A stretch of 64,000 nt of DNA from Longispora fulva (GTDB lineage: Bacteria; Actinomycetota; Actinomycetes; Mycobacteriales; Micromonosporaceae), in contig NZ_JADOUF010000001.1 of assembly GCF_015751905.1 (NCBI RefSeq), forward strand, positions 6,944,001 to 7,008,000, written 5' to 3'. The notes under the pieces were generated by a model that did no database searches, was not told the origin of the DNA, and saw nothing but the letters and a program-made list of their open reading frames with translations. This document shows, piece by piece, positions 42,896-50,730 of this stretch. Each line of letters starts with the position of its first letter. Position 1 is the stretch's first letter. The translations under genes and the position numbers were made by a program.

Positions 42896-44542
42896 TCACC
42901 AGATACCGAGTGCCGCCGCCATCTCCGTGCGCAACGCCGAGATGGCGGCGGACCCGAGCTGCCGCGCCGCCGCCACGTCGCCGTCGTGCACCGGTTCCAC
43001 CACCTCCAGGTACGCCTTCAGCTTCGGCTCCGTCCCCGACGGCCGCACCACGACCCGCAACCCGTCGCCGCGCAGGATCACCACGTCGTTGTCCGGCATC
43101 AGGTCCTCGACCCGGACCGGCTCGTCGATCAGCGTCGTCGGCGGCTTGGCCCGCAGCCGCGCCATCGCGTCGGCGATCTCGGACACGTCGTCGACCCGCA
43201 CCGACAGCTGGTCGGTCACGTAGCAGCCGAACTCGCTCGCCAGCTCGTCCAGCCGGTCGCCCAGCCCGCGCAGTTCGGAGCGCAGCCCGGCGGCGAGTTC
43301 CGCGACGGTCAGCGCGGCCGTGATGCCGTCCTTGTCGCGGGCGATGTGCGGGGCCACGCAGTAGCCGAGGGCCTCCTCGTAGCCGAAGACCAGGTCCTCG
43401 CCGGCCCGGACGATCCACTTGAAGCCGGTCAGCGTCTCGCCGTACGGCACGCCGCGCTTCTCGCACAGTGCGCGCAGCATCGAGGACGACACGATCGTCG
43501 TCGCGTACCGGCCGCGCACGCCCCGGCGGATCAGGTGGTCGGCCAGCAGGATGCCCACCTCGTCGCCGCGCAGGGTCCGCCACCCGGTCGGGGTGGGGAT
43601 CGCGACGGCGCACCGGTCGGCGTCGGGGTCGGTGGCGATGGCGATGTCCGCGCCGACCTCCCGGGCCAGGTTCGTGACCAGGTCCATCGCCCCGGGCTCC
43701 TCCGGATTCGGGAAGGCCACGGTCGGGAAGTCCGGGTCGGGGGCGGCCTGCAGCGCGACGACGGCCGGGGCGGCGAAGCCGGCCCGGGTGAACGCCGCAC
43801 CGAGCACCGCCCCGCCCACGCCGTGCATCGGCGTGTACGCCACGGCCAGCTCCCGGGGCGACTCCGCCTCCACGACCCCGGCCGCCGCCGCCAGGTACCC
43901 GTCGAGCAGGTCCGGGCCCAGCACCTCGCCGGGCTGGCCCAACGGCACGTCGGCCAACGGACCCACGGCGCGGATCGCGTGCTCGATCTCGGCGTCGGCG
44001 GGGGCCACGAGCTGCGCGCCGGCGCCGACGATGCCGCCGAGCTGCGCGCCCAGGTACACCTTGTAGCCGTTGTCCTGTGGCGGGTTGTGGCTCGCGGTGA
44101 CCATCACCCCGGCGGCGGCGTCGAGCGCGCGGACCGCGTAGGCGAGCACCGGGGTGGGCAGGTGGTCGGGCAGCAGCAGCGCGCGGCGGCCGGCCCCGGT
44201 GCACACCCGGGCGGTCTCCTCGGCGAACATCTTCGAGCCGTGCCGGGCGTCGTAGCCGATCACCAGCGGGCCGGTGGCGCCGTGTTCGGCGAGCCAGCCG
44301 ACGAGCCCGGCGGCGGCGGCGCGCACGACGGCGAGGTTCATGCCGTTCGGGCCGGCGCGCAGCGGGCCGCGCAGGCCGGCGGTGCCGAAGGTCAGCGGCC
44401 CGGAGAACCGGTCGGCGAGTTCAGCGGCTGTCCCGGGCAGCCCGGCGAGCAGCCGGGACAGCTCGGAACTCGTGATCAGGTCTGGGTCGTCGGCCAGCCA
44501 CTCTTCAGCCTGGGCACGCAGCCGCTCCACGTCGAGGTTCAT
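42896..44542 (-). CDS. Phospho-sugar mutase (phosphoglucomutase/phosphomannomutase family)
   Basis: A 548-residue alpha-D-phosphohexomutase. FGTAGLRG, the phosphoserine loop VTASHNPPQDNGYK, metal loop IATDPDADRCA, sugar loop GYEEALGY and phosphate loop VRPSGTEPK are complete. The long form with GTAGLRG is shared with phosphopentomutase-like PGM2 enzymes. Since upp, deoC and nucleoside phosphorylase genes are nearby, interconversion of (deoxy)ribose-1- and -5-phosphate is a plausible role, but glucose or mannose phosphates cannot be excluded. It lies 32 nt after the kinase gene on the same strand. Confidence 0.9.
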   Translation of the reverse strand: MNLDVERLRAQAEEWLADDPDLITSSELSRLLAGLPGTAAELADRFSGPLTFGTAGLRGPLRAGPNGMNLAVVRAAAAGLVGWLAEHGATGPLVIGYDARHGSKMFAEETARVCTGAGRRALLLPDHLPTPVLAYAVRALDAAAGVMVTASHNPPQDNGYKVYLGAQLGGIVGAGAQLVAPADAEIEHAIRAVGPLADVPLGQPGEVLGPDLLDGYLAAAAGVVEAESPRELAVAYTPMHGVGGAVLGAAFTRAGFAAPAVVALQAAPDPDFPTVAFPNPEEPGAMDLVTNLAREVGADIAIATDPDADRCAVAIPTPTGWRTLRGDEVGILLADHLIRRGVRGRYATTIVSSSMLRALCEKRGVPYGETLTGFKWIVRAGEDLVFGYEEALGYCVAPHIARDKDGITAALTVAELAAGLRSELRGLGDRLDELASEFGCYVTDQLSVRVDDVSEIADAMARLRAKPPTTLIDEPVRVEDLMPDNDVVILRGDGLRVVVRPSGTEPKLKAYLEVVEPVHDGDVAAARQLGSAAISALRTEMAAALGIW

Positions 44543-44574
44543 GGAGCAATGCTGGCATATTTGCGAAGATCGGT

Positions 44575-46443
44575 TCAGGTTCCCAGCTTGAAGGATCTGA
44601 CCATTTCCTCATGGATCGGCAGGCTCTCGGTGAACCGGGCGGCCGGCACGGTCAGGTAGAAGTGGTAGACCTTGCCGTCCTTGACGACGCCCCGCCACAG
44701 CCCGCGCCGCAGGGTGTCGCCCTGGCCGCAGGTGTAGTCGAGCTCGGCTGCCGGCAGTCCGGACAGGGTGGTGTCCTTCAGACCGAGCTGGATGAAGTTC
44801 GGGCAGACCTCGGTGCGGGTGTGCAGCCCGTTCGCGGCGACCTCCGCCCAGCGGTGCGCGTTGGTCGCGGTCTCCACGTTGACCCGGATCCGCCGGCCGG
44901 TCTTGTTCGGCTCGGTGAAGTCGAAGTACGAGTTGCCCGGGCCGGACTTCTCCCAGTTGGTCGGCACGTTGAGCGAGAATCCGCGCGGGTCCTGGTACGC
45001 GACCGTTGCGAACCCCGGACCGCTCGGAGTGGCCGACGGCTTGGCGTCGGGCTTGTCCGAGGAGCCGGAGAACAGCACGACCGCGCCGACGACGAGCAGC
45101 AGCACCACAGCTGCGGCGGCCCCGGCGGGCACCAGCCACTTCGGGTACTTCCGCGTCACCGGCCGCAGCGCGAACCTGGGCGGAAGCCCGGCGGCCCCGC
45201 TGTGCGGGTAGCCACCCTGATCCGGAGCACCGGGGTAGCCGCCCTGATCCGGGGCGCCGGCGTAGCCGCCCTGGTCCGAGGCGCCCGGATAGCCGCCCTG
45301 GGTCTGCGCCGGCACGCCGTGCTGCTGCCAGGCCGGCCGGTCGGCCAGGTTGATCGTCTGCTGGTCCCCGGTCGGCGCGACGGTCGGCGCGGCGCCGGTG
45401 GCCACGTCGGGCACCTCGGCCGCCGGCCGGGACTGCGCGGCCATCCGGGCGTGCCGTTGCGCCGGGGTCTCGCCGGGGGCGAGCATGGCCCGGCCACCGA
45501 TGACGCCGTCGGGCTGCTGGTAGACCGGCTTCGGCGGCGGGGCCATCCGGAGCACGGCGTGCGGGTCGGTCTCCTCGGGCGGAGGCTGCCGGTGTGACAG
45601 GGGGCCGTCGAGGAGTTCGCGGAGCGCGGCCCGGGTGCGGGCGACATCCCAGCGACGGCGGGGGTCCTTCTCCATCAGGCCGTACAGGATCGCGGCCAGC
45701 GGGCCGGCGTTGCGCGGCGGCTCGGGCTGGGCCTGCACGACGGCGTGCATGGTCTCGATCGGGTCGCCCCGGTCGAACGGCGGCCCGCCCTCCACGGACG
45801 TGTACAGCGTCACCCCGAGCGAGAACAGGTCGCTGGGCGGCCCGAACGCCTGGCCCATGGCCCGCTCCGGCGCGATGTAGTGCGGGGAGCCAAGGACCAT
45901 GCCGGGCGTGGTGAGGTCGCTTTCCATGGTGAGCCGGGCGACCCCGAAGTCGGTGAGCACGCACCGGCCGTCGCCGCTGATCAGCACGTTGGCCGGCTTC
46001 ACGTCGCGGTGCAGGATGCCGGCGGCGTGCGCGGCCTCCAGGGCGCCGAGCATCGCCAGGCCGATCTTCGCCGTGGCCCGGGCGGTGAGTGGCCCGTCCT
46101 CGGTGACGATCTCGGCGACGCTGCGGGCGGCCAGCAGCTCCATGACGAGCCAGGGGCGGCCGCCGTCGGTCACGACGTCGTACATCCGGACGACGGCGGG
46201 ATGGTTGAGCCCCGCGGCGGCCCGGGCCTCGCGCAGGGTGCGTTCGATGAGGACATCGCGGTCCGTCTTGGCCATGTTGACCGGGATCAGAACCTCTTTG
46301 ATGGCCACATCGCGGCGAAGTAGCTGGTCGTAGGCACGCCAGACGGTGCCCATGCCTCCACTGCCGACGGCGGCACGGAGCATGTACCGTCCGCCGACCG
46401 TGGTGCCAGCCACGCCGGGGGTGCTAGGTGCCTCAGTCGTCAC
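44575..46443 (-). CDS. Membrane-bound Ser/Thr protein kinase
   Basis: A 622-residue Hanks-type kinase. The catalytic domain (about 15-280) has GSGGMGTVW, VAIKEV, HRDVKPANVLI, LTDFGVARL and SPHYIAPER, so it should be active. A linker follows with three and a half 9-residue repeats of the type GGYPGAPDQ, one membrane helix (about 436-458, LVPAGAAAAVVLLLVVGAVV) and an extracellular domain of about 140 residues with FSLNVPTNWEKSGPG and two Cys. There are no PASTA repeats, so the outer domain probably senses another signal. GTG 46443 follows GGGAGGA. Confidence 0.93.
   Translation of the reverse strand: MTTEAPSTPGVAGTTVGGRYMLRAAVGSGGMGTVWRAYDQLLRRDVAIKEVLIPVNMAKTDRDVLIERTLREARAAAGLNHPAVVRMYDVVTDGGRPWLVMELLAARSVAEIVTEDGPLTARATAKIGLAMLGALEAAHAAGILHRDVKPANVLISGDGRCVLTDFGVARLTMESDLTTPGMVLGSPHYIAPERAMGQAFGPPSDLFSLGVTLYTSVEGGPPFDRGDPIETMHAVVQAQPEPPRNAGPLAAILYGLMEKDPRRRWDVARTRAALRELLDGPLSHRQPPPEETDPHAVLRMAPPPKPVYQQPDGVIGGRAMLAPGETPAQRHARMAAQSRPAAEVPDVATGAAPTVAPTGDQQTINLADRPAWQQHGVPAQTQGGYPGASDQGGYAGAPDQGGYPGAPDQGGYPHSGAAGLPPRFALRPVTRKYPKWLVPAGAAAAVVLLLVVGAVVLFSGSSDKPDAKPSATPSGPGFATVAYQDPRGFSLNVPTNWEKSGPGNSYFDFTEPNKTGRRIRVNVETATNAHRWAEVAANGLHTRTEVCPNFIQLGLKDTTLSGLPAAELDYTCGQGDTLRRGLWRGVVKDGKVYHFYLTVPAARFTESLPIHEEMVRSFKLGT
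45198..45297 (-). repeat. 27-bp tandem repeats in the kinase linker
   Basis: Encodes GGYPGASDQ, GGYAGAPDQ, GGYPGAPDQ and a partial GGYPHSG, about three and a half units. Confidence 0.8.
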
Positions 46444-46867
46444 GTGGTCGTTCCTCCCGAACCCAACGCGCCTAGTGTCCTAGAAGACCGCCCGGATGCG
46501 AAATCGGGAGCCGAAATCGTCGCACTACTTGACGATGCGTCGATCTGGTTGACACGCAGGGTGGTATCGCGCCGCTTGGTCCCGACCGCGTGACCGCGTG
46601 ATGCGGCTCGATGTCGGGCAGGCGACGATCGTAGCTGGAATTATCGGCCATCCGACAAGCAAAGGGGCGCACATAGTGTCCGCTTGTCGCCCCATGAGTA
46701 ACGGTTAGTGTTGAGCGATCCCCCGGCCAAAACTACTCACCGTAGTTAGATCATGACCTTTTTCTTCCCATGTTATGGATACTTCACCTGCGGAGCGTGA
46801 CCGGGACGGGGATCGGACGTTATAAAGAACATATTCCTTGGTCCCGACCGGAAATCGAGAAACGACA
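46444..46867. other. Divergent intergenic region between kinase and M20 genes
   Basis: 424 bp, AT-richer than the flanks between about 46680 and 46870, with TATAAA at 46822 and several A/T runs. Likely promoters for both genes. The open frames here lack codon bias and I do not call them. No repeat or hairpin of note was seen. Confidence 0.5.
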
Positions 46868-48121
46868 GTGACGAGCGCACTGAGCACGCTGACGTCATCC
46901 TGGCCCTCCGACCACTCCGACAGCCTCGTCGGCTCCGATCCGCTGCCCGGCCAACTCGACCGTTGGCTCGCGGCGCACGGTGCCGAACTCGTGGCGACCC
47001 GTCGGCACATCCACGCCCACCCCGAGTTGTCCGGTCAGGAGTTCGGCACGGCCGAGCTCGTCGCCGAGAAGCTGCGCGCGGCCGGCCTCTCGCCGAGACT
47101 GCTCCCCCGGGGCAACGGGCTGCTGTGTGACATCGGCGAGGGTGACCGGGTCGTGGCACTCAGAGCGGATCTCGACGCCCTTCCCCTCCCCGACATCAAG
47201 GACGTGCCGTACCGGTCGACCCGCGACGGCGTCACGCACGCCTGCGGACACGACGTGCACACCACCGTCGTGCTCGGCACGGGCCTGGCGCTGGCCCAGC
47301 TCGCCCGGGACGGCCAGCTCGACGGCCGGGTCCGGCTGATCTTCCAGCCGTCGGAGGAGAAGACCCCGCAGGGCGCCCCCGAGATGATCGGCTTCGGCGC
47401 GCTCCAGGACGTCAGCGCCATCTACGCGCTGCACTGCGACCCGCGGCTGCCCGTCGGCCTGCTCGGGGTGCGGCCCGGCCCGATCACGGCCGCCGCCGAC
47501 ATCCTCGAGGTCGAGCTGACCGGCCCCGGCGGGCACACCTCCCGGCCGCACCTCACGGTCGACCTGGTCAACGCCCTGTCGAAGATGGTCACCGACGTGC
47601 CGGCGCTGCTCAACCGGCGGGTCGACCCGCGGGCCGGGCTCGTGATGGTGTTCGGCGCGATCGGGGCCGGCGAGGCCGCCAACGCGATCCCGAACACCGG
47701 GTTCGCCCGGGCCACGGTGCGGGTGCTCAACCGCGACGTGTGGCGCACCCTGCCCGACCTGGTCACGGAGCTGGTGCACGACGCGCTGGCGGGCACCGGG
47801 GCGAAGGCGAATGTGAAGTACACCCGGGGCGTGCCGCCGGCGATCAACGACCGGATGGCCAACGCCGTCCTGGCCGGGGCCGCCAGCGCCGCGCTCGGCG
47901 CCGACCAGGTCGTCGAGACCGAGATCAGCCTGGGCGGGGAGGACTTCGCGTTCTACCTCGACCAGGTGCCCGGCGCGCTGGCCCGGCTAGGGGTGGGCGT
48001 GCCCGGCTCCGGCAAGGTCGTCGACCTGCACCAGAGCGGCTTCGACGTCGACGAGCGCGCGATCGGCTACGGCATCAGAGTCCTGACGCACACGGCTCTC
48101 GCAGCAGCGGCAACAGCCTGA
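46868..48121 (+). CDS. M20-family amidohydrolase
   Basis: A 417-residue metal-dependent amidohydrolase of the hippurate hydrolase/IAA-amino acid hydrolase type (peptidase M20D). RRHIHAHPELSGQE, ALRADLDALPL, THACGHDVHTTVVLG (metal ligands), FQPSEEKTPQGA and LGGEDFAFYLDQVPG are present. It probably releases an acyl or aromatic acid from an amino acid conjugate; the substrate is unknown. GTG 46868 is preceded by GAGAAACGAC; the in-frame GTG at 46838 is a possible longer start. The gene is convergent with the methyltransferase gene, 7 bp away. Confidence 0.88.
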   Translation: MTSALSTLTSSWPSDHSDSLVGSDPLPGQLDRWLAAHGAELVATRRHIHAHPELSGQEFGTAELVAEKLRAAGLSPRLLPRGNGLLCDIGEGDRVVALRADLDALPLPDIKDVPYRSTRDGVTHACGHDVHTTVVLGTGLALAQLARDGQLDGRVRLIFQPSEEKTPQGAPEMIGFGALQDVSAIYALHCDPRLPVGLLGVRPGPITAAADILEVELTGPGGHTSRPHLTVDLVNALSKMVTDVPALLNRRVDPRAGLVMVFGAIGAGEAANAIPNTGFARATVRVLNRDVWRTLPDLVTELVHDALAGTGAKANVKYTRGVPPAINDRMANAVLAGAASAALGADQVVETEISLGGEDFAFYLDQVPGALARLGVGVPGSGKVVDLHQSGFDVDERAIGYGIRVLTHTALAAAATA

Positions 48122-48128
48122 AAACCTT

Positions 48129-48923
48129 TCATATTTTACGGGTGGGGAGCGGCCGGCCAGCGTCGGCCGCTCCCAGCACCAACAGATCCACGGCACTGGT
48201 CACCGGCGCGGCCGGGAGTGCCGCGGCGTCCGCGGCGAGCTGGTTCATCCCGTGGGTCAGCTCCACCTCGGTGAGGTGCCGGAACGCCGACACCGCCCGG
48301 TGCCGGATCCGGTCGAGGTAGGCCGACAGGTCCGGCGCGATCTCCAGGGTGAGCGTGCACAGCCCCACCAGGCACAACCCGGCCCGGAGCGCCGCCTTCT
48401 CGGTCTCCTCCAGGGTGGGCAGCCCGCCCTCCTCGACCTCGTGCGCCCGCGGGAAGTACGGCGACCAGGCCCTCGGGGACGGCCGGCCGGCGAAGTTCCC
48501 GCAGAGCAGCACCCGGCCGCCCGGGCGCAGTACGCGGGCGATCTCGGCGAGCGCGCCGGGCCGGTCGGCCACGTGGTGGTAGACGAGGAACAGCAGCGCG
48601 ACGTCGCAGGAGGCCGCCGGCAGCGGGATGCGCTCGGCGCTGCCGGCGAGGTGGTGCACCCGGGGGTGCGGCCGCCGGGCGGCGGCCAGGAGCCGCATCT
48701 GCACGGAGGGCTCGACCGCGTAGACGATGCCGCCGAACCGGTCGGCGAGCCCGGCGCTGAACCGGCCGGTGCCGGAGCCCAGGTCCAGGGCTGTCAGGGG
48801 ACGGTGTGCCGGGGCGTGGGACGTGAACTCGGCGAGGAGCTGCTCTGTGGTGGCCGGCGGGAGCGACTGGCCGTCATCGTACCCGACGTAGAGCCCGTCG
48901 TCGTAGTTAACGTCCTGGGTCAT
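48129..48923 (-). CDS. SAM-dependent methyltransferase
   Basis: A 264-residue class I methyltransferase. Motif I is LDLGSGTGRFSAGLA, the acidic motif VYAVEPS, then CDVALLFLVYHHVADRPGALAEIARVLRPGG, a UbiE/MenG-type (methyltransf_11) pattern. Substrate unknown. The ATG lies 17 nt inside the oxidase gene, so translation is coupled to it; the two may act on one amine or amino acid substrate. Confidence 0.85.
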   Translation of the reverse strand: MTQDVNYDDGLYVGYDDGQSLPPATTEQLLAEFTSHAPAHRPLTALDLGSGTGRFSAGLADRFGGIVYAVEPSVQMRLLAAARRPHPRVHHLAGSAERIPLPAASCDVALLFLVYHHVADRPGALAEIARVLRPGGRVLLCGNFAGRPSPRAWSPYFPRAHEVEEGGLPTLEETEKAALRAGLCLVGLCTLTLEIAPDLSAYLDRIRHRAVSAFRHLTEVELTHGMNQLAADAAALPAAPVTSAVDLLVLGAADAGRPLPTRKI

Positions 48924-50034
48924 CGAACCGCCGGGGGTCGAAGAGGTCGATCGCGAGGTCGGAGCCCCCGTCGACGGCCAGCCCGGCGGCGGCCTCCCCG
49001 ATGGCGGGGGCCAGTTTGAACCCGTGCCCGGAGAAGCCGCCCAGGACGGTGAGGCCGTCGCGGGCGCCGACGAGGAAGTGCCGGTCGGGCGTGAGCGAGT
49101 ACATGCAGGTGGCCATGCGCAGCGGCCGCGGGTCGACCCCGGGCAGGGTGTCGGCGACGATGTCGCCCAGCCGGGCGGCGTCCAGCGCGTCCGGGGGGCG
49201 GACCCCGCCGGACGGGTCGACCGGCTCGTCGATGCCGGGCCAACTGTGCAGCCCGACCTTGACGGCGCCGTCGATGGCCGGGAAGCCGTACCAGTTGTGC
49301 TCCCAGCTCTCGTCCATCCGGATGAACACCGGGAACCGGTCGGGCGAGTAGGCAGCCGTCGCCGCGAACCAGCCGACCACCCGGCGGACCACCCGCAGGT
49401 GCGGGGCGAGGCCGGGCACCAGCCGGGGGGTCCAGCCGCCGCCGGCGACGACCACGTGCCCGGCGGTGATCGTGGTGCCGTCGGCCAGCTCCACGCGGCC
49501 GGGTTCAACCGAGGCGGCCGTGCCCCGGACCACCCGTGCGCCGAGGGCCACGGCGGCGTCCACGGCCGCGTGGACGGCCTTCTCGGGGTAGACGATGCCC
49601 GCGTCGTACTCGAAGACGGCCATCATGTCCTCGGACACCCGGTGCTGGGGATAGAGCCGGTGCAACTCGCGCGCGTTCAGCACGCTGTATTTGAGGCCGT
49701 GCTCCTCCGCGGAGGCGATCGAGCCGGTGATCGCCGGCGAGTCCTCCCGGCCGAGCATCAGGCCACCGGTGCGGTCGAGCAGAGTCGTGGCGGAATCCTT
49801 TTCGAGCTCCGCCCACAGCCGCCAGGAGTCGAGAAGGAGCGGCACATACGCGGCCCCCTCGGCGTACGCCGTGCGGATGATCCGTGATTCGCCGTGACTC
49901 GCGCCCCGGGAGTGTCCGATGTCGAACTGCTCGACGCCGACGGCTTTCACGCCGCGCTGCGCGAGGCGCCACAGGGTCTGGCTCCCCATCGCGCCGAGTC
50001 CGACGACGACGACGTCAGCGTTAATAGTCCTCAT
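48907..50034 (-). CDS. solA: N-methyl-L-tryptophan oxidase/monomeric sarcosine oxidase-like flavoenzyme
   Basis: A 375-residue FAD-dependent N-methyl amino acid oxidase. VVVVGLGAMGSQTLWRLAQRG is the dinucleotide-binding motif, SRGASHGESRIIRTAY and the ATCMYSLTPDRHFLVG segment (Cys for covalent FAD attachment) are characteristic, as is LGGFSGHGFKLAPAIG. It would demethylate an N-methylated amino acid with release of formaldehyde and hydrogen peroxide. It overlaps the methyltransferase gene downstream and the membrane protein gene upstream, forming a tight three-gene operon. Confidence 0.87.
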   Translation of the reverse strand: MRTINADVVVVGLGAMGSQTLWRLAQRGVKAVGVEQFDIGHSRGASHGESRIIRTAYAEGAAYVPLLLDSWRLWAELEKDSATTLLDRTGGLMLGREDSPAITGSIASAEEHGLKYSVLNARELHRLYPQHRVSEDMMAVFEYDAGIVYPEKAVHAAVDAAVALGARVVRGTAASVEPGRVELADGTTITAGHVVVAGGGWTPRLVPGLAPHLRVVRRVVGWFAATAAYSPDRFPVFIRMDESWEHNWYGFPAIDGAVKVGLHSWPGIDEPVDPSGGVRPPDALDAARLGDIVADTLPGVDPRPLRMATCMYSLTPDRHFLVGARDGLTVLGGFSGHGFKLAPAIGEAAAGLAVDGGSDLAIDLFDPRRFDDPGR

Positions 50035-50647
50035 GATTCTCGGCTTCCCCCTGCGCGCTCTCCGCAGGCTGCTTGGGGGCGTGCCGGGCAGGGGTCTTAC
50101 GAATGTGAAACGCGCCCTTCTCGAATACTACCCAGGAGCGCAAGAGGCTGGTCACGGTCTCGGCGGCCAGCGGTTCGCGGCTGATGATCGCGGTGCCGGC
50201 CGCCGGATTGAGATCGTGGTCGTACGCCAGCCAGATGCCGGGGATGATGCCAGCGTTGGAGGGGATCCGATTCACGAAACGGTAGACGAGAGTTTCGGTG
50301 TGCGTACGCCCCTGGAAGACCATCACGTAGTGGTCGTGTTCCTCGTAGACCGTGCCCCGATAGCGCAACGGCGGCGGGGCCGGACCGAAAGTCGGCGGCG
50401 GGTACCGGCCGAAATTCTCGCGACTGACCACATAGCGCTGGAGCACCCCGGAACGCACGTGGAACGTGCCGTGCCGCAGATGCAGCCGGCCGTCGATGAA
50501 GCTGTAACTGTAGGAATACCACAGCCCGCCGAGCGGATGTCTGCGCAGTCTCCGAAAGGGATAGAGGAGTACGCGGTAGAAGGGGACGACGAGCACACCG
50601 ATCACGGCACCCACGACGGACGTGATGACCCAGTTCGGTTCCGTCAC
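50021..50647 (-). CDS. Membrane-anchored beta-rich protein of unknown function
   Basis: A 208-residue protein with one N-terminal hydrophobic segment (VITSVVGAVIGVLVVPFYRVLLY) followed by a Trp/Tyr-rich, probably beta-barrel domain (LGGLWYSYSYSF, YRGTVYEEHDHYVMVFQG, IPGIWLAYDHDLNPAAGTAIIS) and a charged tail. The plan of hydrophobic anchor plus beta-rich domain recalls 2TM-beta effectors of CBASS systems, but only one anchor is seen and no nucleotidyltransferase gene is near. GTG 50647 has AGGGGG in good position; TTG 50683 is an alternative. The gene overlaps the oxidase start by 14 nt. Confidence 0.6.
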   Translation of the reverse strand: MTEPNWVITSVVGAVIGVLVVPFYRVLLYPFRRLRRHPLGGLWYSYSYSFIDGRLHLRHGTFHVRSGVLQRYVVSRENFGRYPPPTFGPAPPPLRYRGTVYEEHDHYVMVFQGRTHTETLVYRFVNRIPSNAGIIPGIWLAYDHDLNPAAGTAIISREPLAAETVTSLLRSWVVFEKGAFHIRKTPARHAPKQPAESAQGEAENHEDY

Positions 50648-50730
50648 CCGGTAGCCCCCTGCCGACAGGGATTGGTTCGGCAAGCATAGGTGATCTATCT
50701 CTTTGCGTCGATATCCTGGACACTCTGAGT

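Noticed and set aside
45198-45297. CRISPR-like array
   Set aside because: The 27-bp units are contiguous, in frame and encode GGYPGAPDQ repeats of the kinase linker; there are no spacers.
46472-46672. 66-codon minus-strand frame between the kinase and M20 genes
   Set aside because: No ribosome site, AT-richer composition and no resemblance to a protein family; the region is more likely a promoter.
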